Source: Pleomorphomonas oryzae DSM 16300 (GTDB taxonomy: Bacteria; Pseudomonadota; Alphaproteobacteria; Rhizobiales; Pleomorphomonadaceae). Taken from it: a stretch of 64,000 nucleotides of DNA. The DNA is taken from contig NZ_AUHB01000013.1 in the NCBI RefSeq assembly GCF_000422965.1, forward strand, positions 115,880 to 179,879, in the 5' to 3' direction. Positions 16,532 through 23,823 of this stretch are shown here, piece by piece. Positions within the stretch are counted from its first letter, which is position 1. Each line of letters begins with the position of its first letter. The notes under the pieces are model-generated. The model was not told where the DNA came from, ran no database searches, and was given only the letters and a program-made list of their open reading frames with translations. The position numbers and the translations under genes are program-made.

Positions 16532-17202
16532 CAGCCAGCCCCCACCGGCACGCCCAGGCGATAGCCGAGGCCGCGCACCGTCTCAATCACATCCGGCCCC
16601 AGCTTCTTGCGCAGCCGGCCGACATAGACCTCGATGGTGTTGCTCTCGATCTCGTCGGAGAACGAATAGAGGTGCTCCTCGATCTGCGCCTTGGAGAGCA
16701 GCACGTTCGGCCGCTGCACGAAGGCCTCGAACAGCGCCCACTCGCGGGCGGTGAGACGCACCGGCTTACCGGCGCGGCGCAGGGTGCGGGCGGCGAGGTC
16801 GATGTCGAGATCGCCGATCCTGACCAGCGGATTGGGATTGCCGCCGTAGCGCCGGCCGACGGCGCGGATGCGGGCGGACAGTTCGAACAGATCGAAGGGC
16901 TTCACCAGATAGTCGTCAGCACCGGCATTGAGGCCGGCGATGCGGTCGGAGATCTGGTCGCGCGCCGTCAGGATGATCACCGGCGTCACGTCGCCGGCCA
17001 CCCGGCGCGCCTTCAGGAAATCGAGGCCGCGCCCGTCCGGCAGCATCAAGTCGAGCAGGATCAGATCATAGGCTGCCGCCAGCACGGCGTCGCCGGCGTC
17101 AGCGATGCGCTGCGCCCAGTCGACCGAATGACCGTCGGCGACGATCTGGTCGCGCACCGCCATCCCCAACACCGCGTCGTCCTCAACCAGCAGAATCCGC
17201 AT
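16531..17202 (-). CDS. OmpR-family response regulator
   Basis: A 223-residue regulator with an N-terminal receiver domain (residues 1-115; MRILLVEDD, Asp51 in LILLDLMLPDGRG, ILTARD, LVKPFD). The C-terminal winged-helix DNA-binding domain (~125-218) shows LTAREWALFEAFVQRPNVLLSK, SNTIEVYVGRLRKKLG and IETVRGLGYRL. An in-frame GTG lies two codons upstream, but the ATG at 17202 is preferred for its spacing to GGAAAG. It is the first gene of the regulator-kinase pair and divergent from the PepSY gene at 17336, so the 133-base gap between them probably holds its operator. Confidence 0.92.
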   Translation of the reverse strand: MRILLVEDDAVLGMAVRDQIVADGHSVDWAQRIADAGDAVLAAAYDLILLDLMLPDGRGLDFLKARRVAGDVTPVIILTARDQISDRIAGLNAGADDYLVKPFDLFELSARIRAVGRRYGGNPNPLVRIGDLDIDLAARTLRRAGKPVRLTAREWALFEAFVQRPNVLLSKAQIEEHLYSFSDEIESNTIEVYVGRLRKKLGPDVIETVRGLGYRLGVPVGAG

Positions 17203-17335
17203 CGCCACTTTCCCGTAACGGTGGACGCCAAACGAATGCGGTTCTCACCCACCGTTCAGGTTGCCGTCAGATGGACATGGGATAATCTAGGCCAGGAAAA
17301 AGTAAATCCCGCTCATGGAACGAGGAATTTGGTCG

Positions 17336-17626
17336 ATGTCCCACCGCCTTGGTCTCGCCGCGATGCTTGCGAGCAGCCTGCTGATCGCCTTGTCGTCGGG
17401 AACCGCGCGGGCCGACAGCGACGACTATTCGCGCTGCGACATCCCCCTCAGCGACTGGAAACCGCGCGCGGCGGTCGAAGCGGCGCTTGAGGCCAAGGGC
17501 TGGACCGTCCTGTCGATCCGCTCCGACGACGGCTGCTACAAGGTGAAGGTGCTGACCGACACCGGCGAAAAACGCCGCATCAAGCTCAACCCGCAAACGC
17601 TGGAACCGGTGGACGAGACGGATTGA
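17336..17626 (+). CDS. Small periplasmic PepSY-domain protein
   Basis: A 96-residue exported protein. A signal peptide (RLGLAAMLASSLLIALSSG, cleavage near ARADS) is followed by a single PepSY-like domain (WKPRAAVEAALEAKGWTVLSIRSDDG, YKVKVLTDTGEKRRIKLNP). Such proteins are common next to OmpR-type two-component genes, and this one is divergent from the regulator. The start at 17336 is chosen for GAGGA upstream; 17315 is also in frame. It may sense or modulate the linked PepSY-type redox system, but its exact role is unknown. Confidence 0.8.
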   Translation: MSHRLGLAAMLASSLLIALSSGTARADSDDYSRCDIPLSDWKPRAAVEAALEAKGWTVLSIRSDDGCYKVKVLTDTGEKRRIKLNPQTLEPVDETD

Positions 17627-17690
17627 GCGTCTCGCCCTCACCGATCGCCAACACTCTGAAGGATTTTGGGGACGCTCTCGACAGGCACCA

Positions 17691-18710
17691 TCACGTCAGA
17701 GTGTGAAGGATCTCGGCGGTCTTTGGCATACGAGCAAGGCTTGCTTCCAGCCGCTCCCGCCAGCGCGGACCGCGCGAAAGCGCATCCTCATAGGCCTCGC
17801 GCAGGTCGTCAGGTCTGTCTTCAGCCAGGACCTCGATCAGAAACGCTGCCTGCCCACGGTCCTTGCGGGATTTGGCGTGATCGGGGCCGCCCTGGCGACG
17901 GTCGGCGACGATCAGCTTGTGGATCGCGAAGCGCTCGGGTCGGGGGATCTGCACCAGCACACCTGAGCGATAGAGTGCGACCGCGGGAATAGGCTCGGCG
18001 ATCAGAAAGTTCAGATAGTTGAGAGCCTGCGCACTCACTCCCAACGCAGGCAGAGGCTTGACCCGCTCGTCTCCAAAAGCCGGCGTTAGAAACTCGACCA
18101 TCGCCGCGCCCCGACTCTGTCGCCATTTCCAGACCTGCCGGTCCAGCACCCCCGGTACCGGGTCGAACTTCAACGCCTGCAGAATGTCGCCCGGATTCTC
18201 TTCGACTTCATCCCCCAACGCGACCGAAAGCCGTTCGAAACTGGCAAAGTCGATGTCGCCCGTTTGCGCCAACTCTTCGGAATCAAAGCGAACTCCCAAA
18301 TCGCCCTGAAGGAGGGCGTAGGCGGCCGTACCAACGAGCGTGCCACCTAGCCGAAAGACCCCAGCGCGCGCAAAAGCCAGAAGCAGTGAGCCGGTGTCGC
18401 GGTCAGTGCCGATGAGCCCTTCGGCGCGCAGCACGCGGGCCAGCCGCGCCATTGTCTTGCGACGCTCCTCACCCGCCGCCCTCAGCTCGGCGGCACGGCC
18501 CAGGCGCGCGCACAACTCGGGCGTTCCCTCCCCGAGATAACGGCTCTTCATCTCGGTGCCGATCCGGAACTTGTCGTAAAGATAGACCCGCCCGTTACGC
18601 GACCGCTCTTCGATGCTGCCGATCAACTCCGAAGCGAATTCGTCGAGATGAAGCCGCAGCAAATCCTGATAGGCGACTTGGGCGGCTCGGGAATGGGAGA
18701 TGATGGCCAT
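17691..18710 (-). CDS. GSU2403-type nucleotidyltransferase-fold protein
   Basis: A 339-residue cytoplasmic protein whose central part resembles a minimal nucleotidyltransferase. It has the G-G motif in FRLGGTLVGTAAYALL and a D-x-D in GDIDFASF about 35 residues later. The N-terminal ~100 residues are helical and charged (LRLHLDEFASELIGSIEERSRNG). The C-terminal part (AIHKLIVADRRQ, FLIEVLAEDRPDDLREAYEDAL) is like that of AbiEii-type proteins. The ATG at 18710 lies 26 bases from a strong promoter at 18736-18763 overlapped by two 30-bp inverted operators. It stands alone on the minus strand, divergent from parDE. No paired antitoxin gene was recognised. Function and substrate are unknown. Confidence 0.75.
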   Translation of the reverse strand: MAIISHSRAAQVAYQDLLRLHLDEFASELIGSIEERSRNGRVYLYDKFRIGTEMKSRYLGEGTPELCARLGRAAELRAAGEERRKTMARLARVLRAEGLIGTDRDTGSLLLAFARAGVFRLGGTLVGTAAYALLQGDLGVRFDSEELAQTGDIDFASFERLSVALGDEVEENPGDILQALKFDPVPGVLDRQVWKWRQSRGAAMVEFLTPAFGDERVKPLPALGVSAQALNYLNFLIAEPIPAVALYRSGVLVQIPRPERFAIHKLIVADRRQGGPDHAKSRKDRGQAAFLIEVLAEDRPDDLREAYEDALSRGPRWRERLEASLARMPKTAEILHTLT

Positions 18711-18725
18711 TGGACAATCTCGGGT

Positions 18726-18793
18726 GTGTGCATCAATTATAATTACGCTGCACACGGAGACAAGTGTGCAGCAAAAACAATTTTGATGCACAC
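18726..18793 (-). promoter_or_regulatory. Promoter with two inverted 30-bp operators upstream of the nucleotidyltransferase gene
   Basis: On the minus strand TTGTCT (plus 18758-18763), a 16-base spacer and TATAAT (plus 18736-18741) form a good promoter ~20-26 bases from the ATG. It sits in a pair of 30-bp elements, 18726-18755 and 18764-18793. Each has arms GTGTGCA/TGCACAC. The nine-base ends of one (GTGTGCATC, GCTGCACAC) are exactly the reverse complement of those of the other, while the 12-base centres differ. One element covers the -10 and most of the spacer; the other lies upstream of the -35. This looks like cooperative repression. Confidence 0.7.
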
Positions 18794-18881
18794 AAAGCTG
18801 CGATAAAGGTAACGGCCGCCGTAGCGCACTGACGACGTGAGACGGACAAATTCGAACGTCCCTTCTAAGGTTGACTGGACG

Positions 18882-18910
18882 TTTGACAAACTTTGCCAAA
18901 CATCCATAAT
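18882..18910 (+). promoter_or_regulatory. parDE promoter with overlapping palindromic operator
   Basis: TTGACA (18883-18888), a 16-base spacer and CATAAT (18905-18910) make a good promoter 26 bases before the parD ATG. An imperfect 19-bp palindrome (18882-18900, TTTGACAAA-C-TTTGCCAAA) covers the -35 and spacer. This is where ParD/ParE complexes usually autorepress. Confidence 0.6.
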
Positions 18911-18935
18911 CCCAGGCAAGAATGGAGCGTCCAGC

Positions 18936-19202
18936 ATGGCCACCATGAACGTCAGCCTGCCATCCGATATGGCGAGATTTGTTGAAGACGAAGTCGAGGG
19001 CGGTGGTTACGCGTCATCGAGCGAAGTCGTTCGCGAGGCGCTGCGTTTGCTGCAGCGGGACAAGGCGCTTGAAGCGGAAAAACTGGCCATCCTGCGTCGC
19101 GAAATCGGGATTGGTCTGGCCGATGTCGCCGAAGGACGGTTTTCTCGCAAGTCGGTGAAGGACATTGCCAAAGAGGTACGGCGGGAGCACCTCGGCAAGT
19201 GA
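18936..19202 (+). CDS. parD: ParD-type antitoxin
   Basis: An 88-residue antitoxin with an N-terminal ribbon-helix-helix DNA-binding domain (MNVSLPSDMARFVEDEVEGGGYASSSEVVREALRLL, shown here in outline as the typical ParD/CopG start). A charged C-terminal tail (~45-88) binds and neutralises ParE. The ATG at 18936 is chosen because the longer frame runs back into the promoter. The stop overlaps the toxin's GTG start by four bases (GTGA), so toxin translation depends on antitoxin translation. It likely represses its own promoter through the palindrome at 18882-18900. Confidence 0.88.
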   Translation: MATMNVSLPSDMARFVEDEVEGGGYASSSEVVREALRLLQRDKALEAEKLAILRREIGIGLADVAEGRFSRKSVKDIAKEVRREHLGK

Positions 19203-19603
19203 TCTACGACATCACGGCAACGGCGGAACGCGATATCCGAGAGATCCTGACGGCAACGCTCAAGATGTTCGGAACGCACCAACTGTCGGTCTACACGGGC
19301 ATCATCGAACGTGGGATAGCTCTGGTGGCGGAAGATCCGGAGAGGCCCGGATCAATCGACCGCTCATCGATCGCCCCCAATGTCAGACTTTTCCACCTCG
19401 AATTGGCTGCCGGCCGACGGGGCGCTGCCACGCACTGCCTTTTCTACACCAGGGGAAAGGTGTCGAACGGAGAGGTGGGCGTCATTATCCTTCGTGTTCT
19501 TCATGAGGGAATGGAGCCGCGCTACAGGCTCTTGCGAACACTCAGTCAATACAAGCGAACGCACGACGAGGAAACAGAAGCGCCAGATGACGAGTTGAAT
19601 TGA
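19199..19603 (+). CDS. parE: ParE/RelE-superfamily toxin
   Basis: A 134-residue toxin partner of ParD. It starts with GTG inside the parD stop. The ParE/RelE pattern is visible: YDITATAERDIREILTATLKMFG at the N-terminus, SIAPNVRLFHLE in the middle, and HCLFYTRGK then VIILRVLHEGMEPRYRL at the C-terminal strands. ParE members poison DNA gyrase, whereas RelE relatives cut mRNA; the sequence alone does not decide. The tail (~115-134, THDEETEAPDDELN) is acidic and longer than in most ParE proteins. Chromosomal position next to a nucleotidyltransferase gene suggests a small defence- or stress-type spot. Confidence 0.85.
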   Translation: MIYDITATAERDIREILTATLKMFGTHQLSVYTGIIERGIALVAEDPERPGSIDRSSIAPNVRLFHLELAAGRRGAATHCLFYTRGKVSNGEVGVIILRVLHEGMEPRYRLLRTLSQYKRTHDEETEAPDDELN

Positions 19604-19758
19604 GCTGTCCCGTCCGTCACGGCGCTCGGCCTCGACAGTGTCTGTTACCCTCACCGCTTCCGTGGGATTGCTGATCACCTCGACATTGCGAGACGGGCTT
19701 GAAAGTGGTTTGGTCGACTACCGTGGCAGTTTCGAACGGTAGTGTGAGGACGAGTCTT

Positions 19759-21210
19759 TTGACGAGCTTTCGAGTCTTTCGCGCCGCGCTGAGGCGTGCC
19801 CCCCTCACCTCGCTGGCCTTGCTGCCGCTTTTCGCCTCCCCTGCCCTTGCCGCCACCGAGAGCCACGGCCTCGACGGCGCCTCGCTCGGCGCCATCTGGG
19901 CAGTACCCTTCGTCGGCATGCTCTTGTCGATCGCCCTTTTCCCGCTCTTGGCGCCGCAGGTCTGGCATCATCACTTCGGCAAGATCGCCGCCGCCTGGGC
20001 GCTGGCCTTCGTCGTGCCCTTCACGCTGCAGAACGGCGGCATCATCGTCGAGCCGCTGGTCGAGACGGTGCTGCTCGAATACCTGCCCTTCGTCATCCTG
20101 CTCGGGGCCCTCTTCACCATCGCCGGCGGCATCCTGGTCACCGGTAACCTGCACGGCTCGCCAAAAACCAATCTGGCGCTCCTCGCCATAGGCACGCTGC
20201 TCGCCTCGGTGATCGGCACCACCGGCGCGTCCATGGTGATGATCCGGCCGCTGATCCGCGCCAACGACGGCCGCCGCCACAACGTTCACGTCATCGTCTT
20301 CTTCATCTTCCTGGTGTCGAACATCGGCGGTTCGCTGACCCCGCTGGGCGACCCGCCACTGTTCCTCGGCTACCTCCGGGGCGTCAGCTTCTTCTGGACC
20401 ATGTCGCATATGCTGAAGGAGACGGGCTTTGCCGCCATCGTGCTGCTCGCCCTGTTCTGGCTCATCGACCGCAGGCTCTACCGCAACGACGCCGACTTCC
20501 GCGGCAAGTTCGACCCGACGCCCGACACTGGCCGCGTCGGCGTCGAGGGCAAGCGCAACATCGCGCTGTTGATGGTGGTGGTGGCCGCCGTGCTGCTGTC
20601 GGGCTCGTGGAAGCCGGGCATCGGCTTTCCCGTGCTCGGCGTCGAGGTGGAGCTGCAGAACCTCTGCCGCGACCTGATCCTGATCGCCGCCGCGCTTGCC
20701 TCGCTGCTTCTGACGCCGAAGCAGCTCCGCATCCGCAACGGCTTCGAATGGGCCCCGATCCTGGAGGTGGCCAAGCTGTTTGCCGGCATCTTCGTCACCA
20801 TCATCCCGGTGCTGGCCATGCTGAGGGCCGCCCACGAAGGCGCCTTTGCACCGCTGGTCGGCCTCGTCACCGCCGCCGACGGCACGCCGGTCAACGCCAT
20901 GTATTTCTGGGCGAGCGGGCTGCTCTCGTCCTTCCTCGACAACGCGCCGACCTATCTGGTGTTCTTCAACCTAGCCGGCGGCGATCCCGCCCACCTGATG
21001 GGCGAGATGTCGACGACGCTGGTGGCGATCTCGGCCGGCGCCGTGTTCATGGGCGCCAACAGCTATATCGGCAATGCCCCCAACTTCATGGTCAAGTCGA
21101 TCGCCGAGGGATCGGGCATCAAGATGCCCTCCTTCTTCGGCTACATGGCCTGGTCCTGCGGCATCCTGATCCCGCTGTTCCTGATCATGACCTGGCTGTT
21201 CTTCGGCTGA
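19759..21210 (+). CDS. CitMHS/NhaD-like ion transporter (putative sodium:proton antiporter)
   Basis: A ~483-residue inner-membrane transporter with about 12 hydrophobic segments. The arsenite/citrate/NhaD-type landmarks are present in both halves: GGSLTPLGDPPLFLGYLRGV (~200) and SSFLDNAPTYLVFFNLAGGD then GAVFMGANSYIGNAPNFMVK near the end. An N-terminal signal-like segment (LALLPLFASPALAATESHG) precedes the first helix. The start is uncertain. The TTG at 19759 has GAGGA eight bases upstream, while GTG 19744 and TTG 19699 are in frame with weaker sites. No operon partner is visible. Cation or citrate specificity cannot be settled from sequence. Confidence 0.8.
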   Translation: MTSFRVFRAALRRAPLTSLALLPLFASPALAATESHGLDGASLGAIWAVPFVGMLLSIALFPLLAPQVWHHHFGKIAAAWALAFVVPFTLQNGGIIVEPLVETVLLEYLPFVILLGALFTIAGGILVTGNLHGSPKTNLALLAIGTLLASVIGTTGASMVMIRPLIRANDGRRHNVHVIVFFIFLVSNIGGSLTPLGDPPLFLGYLRGVSFFWTMSHMLKETGFAAIVLLALFWLIDRRLYRNDADFRGKFDPTPDTGRVGVEGKRNIALLMVVVAAVLLSGSWKPGIGFPVLGVEVELQNLCRDLILIAAALASLLLTPKQLRIRNGFEWAPILEVAKLFAGIFVTIIPVLAMLRAAHEGAFAPLVGLVTAADGTPVNAMYFWASGLLSSFLDNAPTYLVFFNLAGGDPAHLMGEMSTTLVAISAGAVFMGANSYIGNAPNFMVKSIAEGSGIKMPSFFGYMAWSCGILIPLFLIMTWLFFG

Positions 21211-21221
21211 GACGGTCCGCC

Positions 21222-21848
21222 TCAGATAAAAAGTTCGGCCGGAGCGACATTCCAGGCCTTGATCGAGAAGCCGAAGCCATCGCCGATCAGATGGGCGACG
21301 GCGCCGGTGTTCATCTTGGCCGCCGCCGCCGACAGCCCCAGGCTCTTGGCAACCAGTCGGAAGATGCCGTTCGACGACACCACCAGCACCACGGCATCGC
21401 CCTCGTTCTCCTTGCGGATGCGGACGAGCAGCCGCTTCCAGCCGGCGATGACGCCGGCCTCATCGGGGTGCCAGCCGCAGCCCTCCGGCCAGATCGAACG
21501 CTTCTGCCAGTCGTCGATCACATGATCGCCCACTTCGGCGCGAATCTCGTCGTTGGAGCGGGCCTCCCAAGTGCCGTAATCGATCTCACGCAGATCGTCG
21601 CTGATGACGATCTTGTCAGCATCGAGCCCCCGGTCCGCCGCGATGATGTCGGCGGTCTGCCGCGTGCGCTTCAGCGGGCCGGCATAGATGCGCGACGGCC
21701 TGAGCCCGGCCGTGGCAAGGCCGGCGGCGACGGCGGCCGCCTGCTCGCGGCCCTTCTCCACCAGATCGAGATCGGTGCGCGCGCCGACCCAGACGACCTT
21801 GTCTTGGGGACCGAAGGTGTTGCCGTGGCGAACCAGGATCAGATGCAT
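21222..21848 (-). CDS. Histidine phosphatase family protein
   Basis: A 208-residue soluble protein of the phosphoglycerate mutase-like superfamily. The catalytic RHG motif is at the start (MHLILVRHGNTFG). IYAGPLKRTRQTADII supplies the second conserved Arg. DLREIDYGTWEARSNDEI contains the acidic region, and VVLVVSSNGIFRLVAKSL carries SN in place of the usual S-H pair. That means the second catalytic histidine is replaced by Asn, which is unusual and could reduce or change activity. It is 17 bases downstream of kdsB on the same strand, so the two are likely one transcript. The substrate is unknown. Confidence 0.85.
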   Translation of the reverse strand: MHLILVRHGNTFGPQDKVVWVGARTDLDLVEKGREQAAAVAAGLATAGLRPSRIYAGPLKRTRQTADIIAADRGLDADKIVISDDLREIDYGTWEARSNDEIRAEVGDHVIDDWQKRSIWPEGCGWHPDEAGVIAGWKRLLVRIRKENEGDAVVLVVSSNGIFRLVAKSLGLSAAAAKMNTGAVAHLIGDGFGFSIKAWNVAPAELFI

Positions 21849-21865
21849 TCCGGCACTCCTCGCTT

Positions 21866-22648
21866 TTAGGCAGAAACCAGCTCGCCCTCGCGGGCGATCA
21901 GTTGCTCGACGACCGCGATGTCCTCCGGCGTGTCGACCGAGGCATGCGTCCGCCCGCGATAGTCGACCACCACGACGCGCACCGTCATGCCGTTTTCCAG
22001 CGCCCGCAACTGCTCGAGGCCCTCGGTGTTCTCGAGCGGCGACGGCGGCAGCGCCACGTAGCGCTTCAGGCCGGGCTGCGTGTAGCCGTAAAGGCCGATG
22101 TGGCGGTGAACGCTGGTGAAGCCCGGCTTGCGGATGAAGGGAATGATCTGCTTGGAGAAGTAGAGCGCGTTGTGATTGAGATCGAAGGTGACCGTGGTGC
22201 CGCTCGACGGCGCCTTTTCCTTGTGGGCGCGCAGTTCGGCCAACATGTCGTCGGTGAGCCGCACCGCCGGCGTCACGATGTCGAAGCTGACAGGCGAGGA
22301 GAAGGCGGCGATCATTTCCTCGAGGATCCAGGGCGGCGTCAGCACCGCATCGCCCTGAAAGTTGATGACGCCCTCCTCGACGATCCCCGCCGCCTCGATC
22401 GCCTCGGCCACCCGCTCGGTACCGTTGCGGCAGCTCTCCGAGGTCATCACCGCTTCCGCGCCGAAACCGCGGGCGAACGCCGCCACGCGCTCGTCCTCGG
22501 TGGCGATCACCACGCGCGACGCCCCCTTGGCGGCGCGGGCAATGCGCCAGACGCGCTCCAAGAGGCTGACGCCGGCAATGTTCAGCATCGGTTTGCCCTG
22601 CAGGCGCTGGGAACCGTAACGGGCAGGAATGACGATGGCGACGGACAT
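21866..22648 (-). CDS. kdsB: 3-deoxy-manno-octulosonate cytidylyltransferase (CMP-Kdo synthetase)
   Basis: Activates Kdo with CTP to CMP-Kdo for lipopolysaccharide inner-core assembly in the cytoplasm. At 260 residues it is the usual size. Motifs include the nucleotide-binding N-terminus (IVIPARYGSQRLQGKPM; most relatives have RLPGKP), VVIATEDERV, VINFQGDAVLTPPWIL (usually Q-G-D-E-P), FSKQIIPFIRK, HIGLYGYT, and LEQLRALENGMTVRVV with SVDTPEDI at the end. The changes at the P of RLPGKP and at the E of QGDEP suggest a divergent member, or one acting on a related sugar. The ATG is at 22648. It heads a two-gene transcript with the phosphatase. Confidence 0.9.
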   Translation of the reverse strand: MSVAIVIPARYGSQRLQGKPMLNIAGVSLLERVWRIARAAKGASRVVIATEDERVAAFARGFGAEAVMTSESCRNGTERVAEAIEAAGIVEEGVINFQGDAVLTPPWILEEMIAAFSSPVSFDIVTPAVRLTDDMLAELRAHKEKAPSSGTTVTFDLNHNALYFSKQIIPFIRKPGFTSVHRHIGLYGYTQPGLKRYVALPPSPLENTEGLEQLRALENGMTVRVVVVDYRGRTHASVDTPEDIAVVEQLIAREGELVSA

Positions 22649-22878
22649 GGCTGGCTGCTCTCCCCCAAGTGGGACCTCACTATTACAGCTTCAAACCACT
22701 GTCGAGAAAAAGGAGGGCGACCCACTGCCAGCGGTCGAGCCGCTTCCGGAGCAGCGCGAGCGGTGCACCCGCACCGTCGATCTTGAGTGCGTGCGTGGAA
22801 ACAGTTCTCTTGTCCAAACTCCGGCCAACCGGGCGGAGCCGTCCGGTCCGGTCCACAATGTGAGTGGTTCGACGCTCG

Positions 22879-23823
22879 TCAGCCGCGCTCGGCAAGCGCC
22901 AGGGCCAGCGCGATGATGGCACCCTTGGCGATCAGCTGGATGTCGATCGACACGTTGAGGATGTTCATCCCGTTGCTCATGATTCCGAGGAACATCACAC
23001 CGACGATCGTCCGGGCAACCGAACCGTTGCCGCCCATCAGGCTGGTGCCACCGAGCACCACCGAGGCGATCGCGTCGAGCTCGGTGCCGAACTCGCCATA
23101 GGTGGCCGACGCGGTGTGAACCTGCGACGACTGGATGATGCCGGCAAGCGCCGCCCCGAAGGAGGAGAGGGCATAAAGCCACATCTTGGTGGTGCGGGTG
23201 CGATGGCCGCTCAGGAAGGCGGCGCGCTCGTTCTCGCCGATGGCGGCGACGCAGATGCCGATCGGCGTCATCTTCTGCAGGAAGATCACCAGAAGGGAGA
23301 CGGCGATGAACAGGTAGATCGAGAACGGAATGCCGGCGATGGAGCCCGTGCCGATGAAGGTGTAGCCGGGCTGGTCGCGGATGCTGTGCAGGTCGGGACC
23401 GCCAAGCAGCAGCGCCGAACCGCGCACGATCGACAGCATGGCCAGCGTGACGATGATCGGTGGCAGGCCGAAGAAGGCAATCATGGCGCCGCTGACCATG
23501 CCGACGGCAACACCGGACGCCAGCCCGACCGCCAGCACGATCGGCAGCGGATAACCGGCCTCCATGACGAAGAAGGCGACGACGCCCGACAAGGCCAGCA
23601 CCGGGCCGACCGACAGGTCGATGCCGCCCGTCATGATCACGAAGGTCATGCAGGTCGCCATGATGCCGACCATGGCCACCTGCCGCACGATGCCGACGAG
23701 ATTGTCCGGCTTGAGGAAGGCGGGCTCGATGATCGAGAAGACCACGACGAAGGCCGCGATGGCGAGGGGCAGCGCATGCGGAGCCAGACGAGTGGCGATA
23801 TTGGGAGAAAGGGCGCTCATCAT
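22879..23823 (-). CDS. Ribose-type sugar ABC transporter permease (second)
   Basis: A 314-residue inner-membrane permease of the RbsC/BPD_transp_2 family with about eight to ten helices. Typical stretches are GIMATCMTFVIMTGGIDLSVGPVLALSGVV and IASVVLGGTSLMGGNGSVARTIVG. It overlaps the ATP-binding gene by four bases (ATGA), and a second permease lies before that gene, so the importer should be a hetero-oligomer of two different permeases. It is last in the operon running from 28576 to 22879. Confidence 0.9.
   Translation of the reverse strand: MMSALSPNIATRLAPHALPLAIAAFVVVFSIIEPAFLKPDNLVGIVRQVAMVGIMATCMTFVIMTGGIDLSVGPVLALSGVVAFFVMEAGYPLPIVLAVGLASGVAVGMVSGAMIAFFGLPPIIVTLAMLSIVRGSALLLGGPDLHSIRDQPGYTFIGTGSIAGIPFSIYLFIAVSLLVIFLQKMTPIGICVAAIGENERAAFLSGHRTRTTKMWLYALSSFGAALAGIIQSSQVHTASATYGEFGTELDAIASVVLGGTSLMGGNGSVARTIVGVMFLGIMSNGMNILNVSIDIQLIAKGAIIALALALAERG

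Noticed and set aside
17652..17704. ACACTCTGA/TCAGAGTGT inverted repeat as a terminator
   Set aside because: The arms are 36 bases apart, there is no T run on either strand, and one arm lies inside the nucleotidyltransferase coding end.
19675..20835. Long 386-residue frame antisense to the ion transporter gene
   Set aside because: It is a high-GC shadow rich in Gly, Asp, Gln and His with no domain, and it lies opposite a gene with clear membrane helices. Similar antisense frames at 33994-35331, 36929-38125, 45521-46909 and 30604-32244 were dropped for the same reason.
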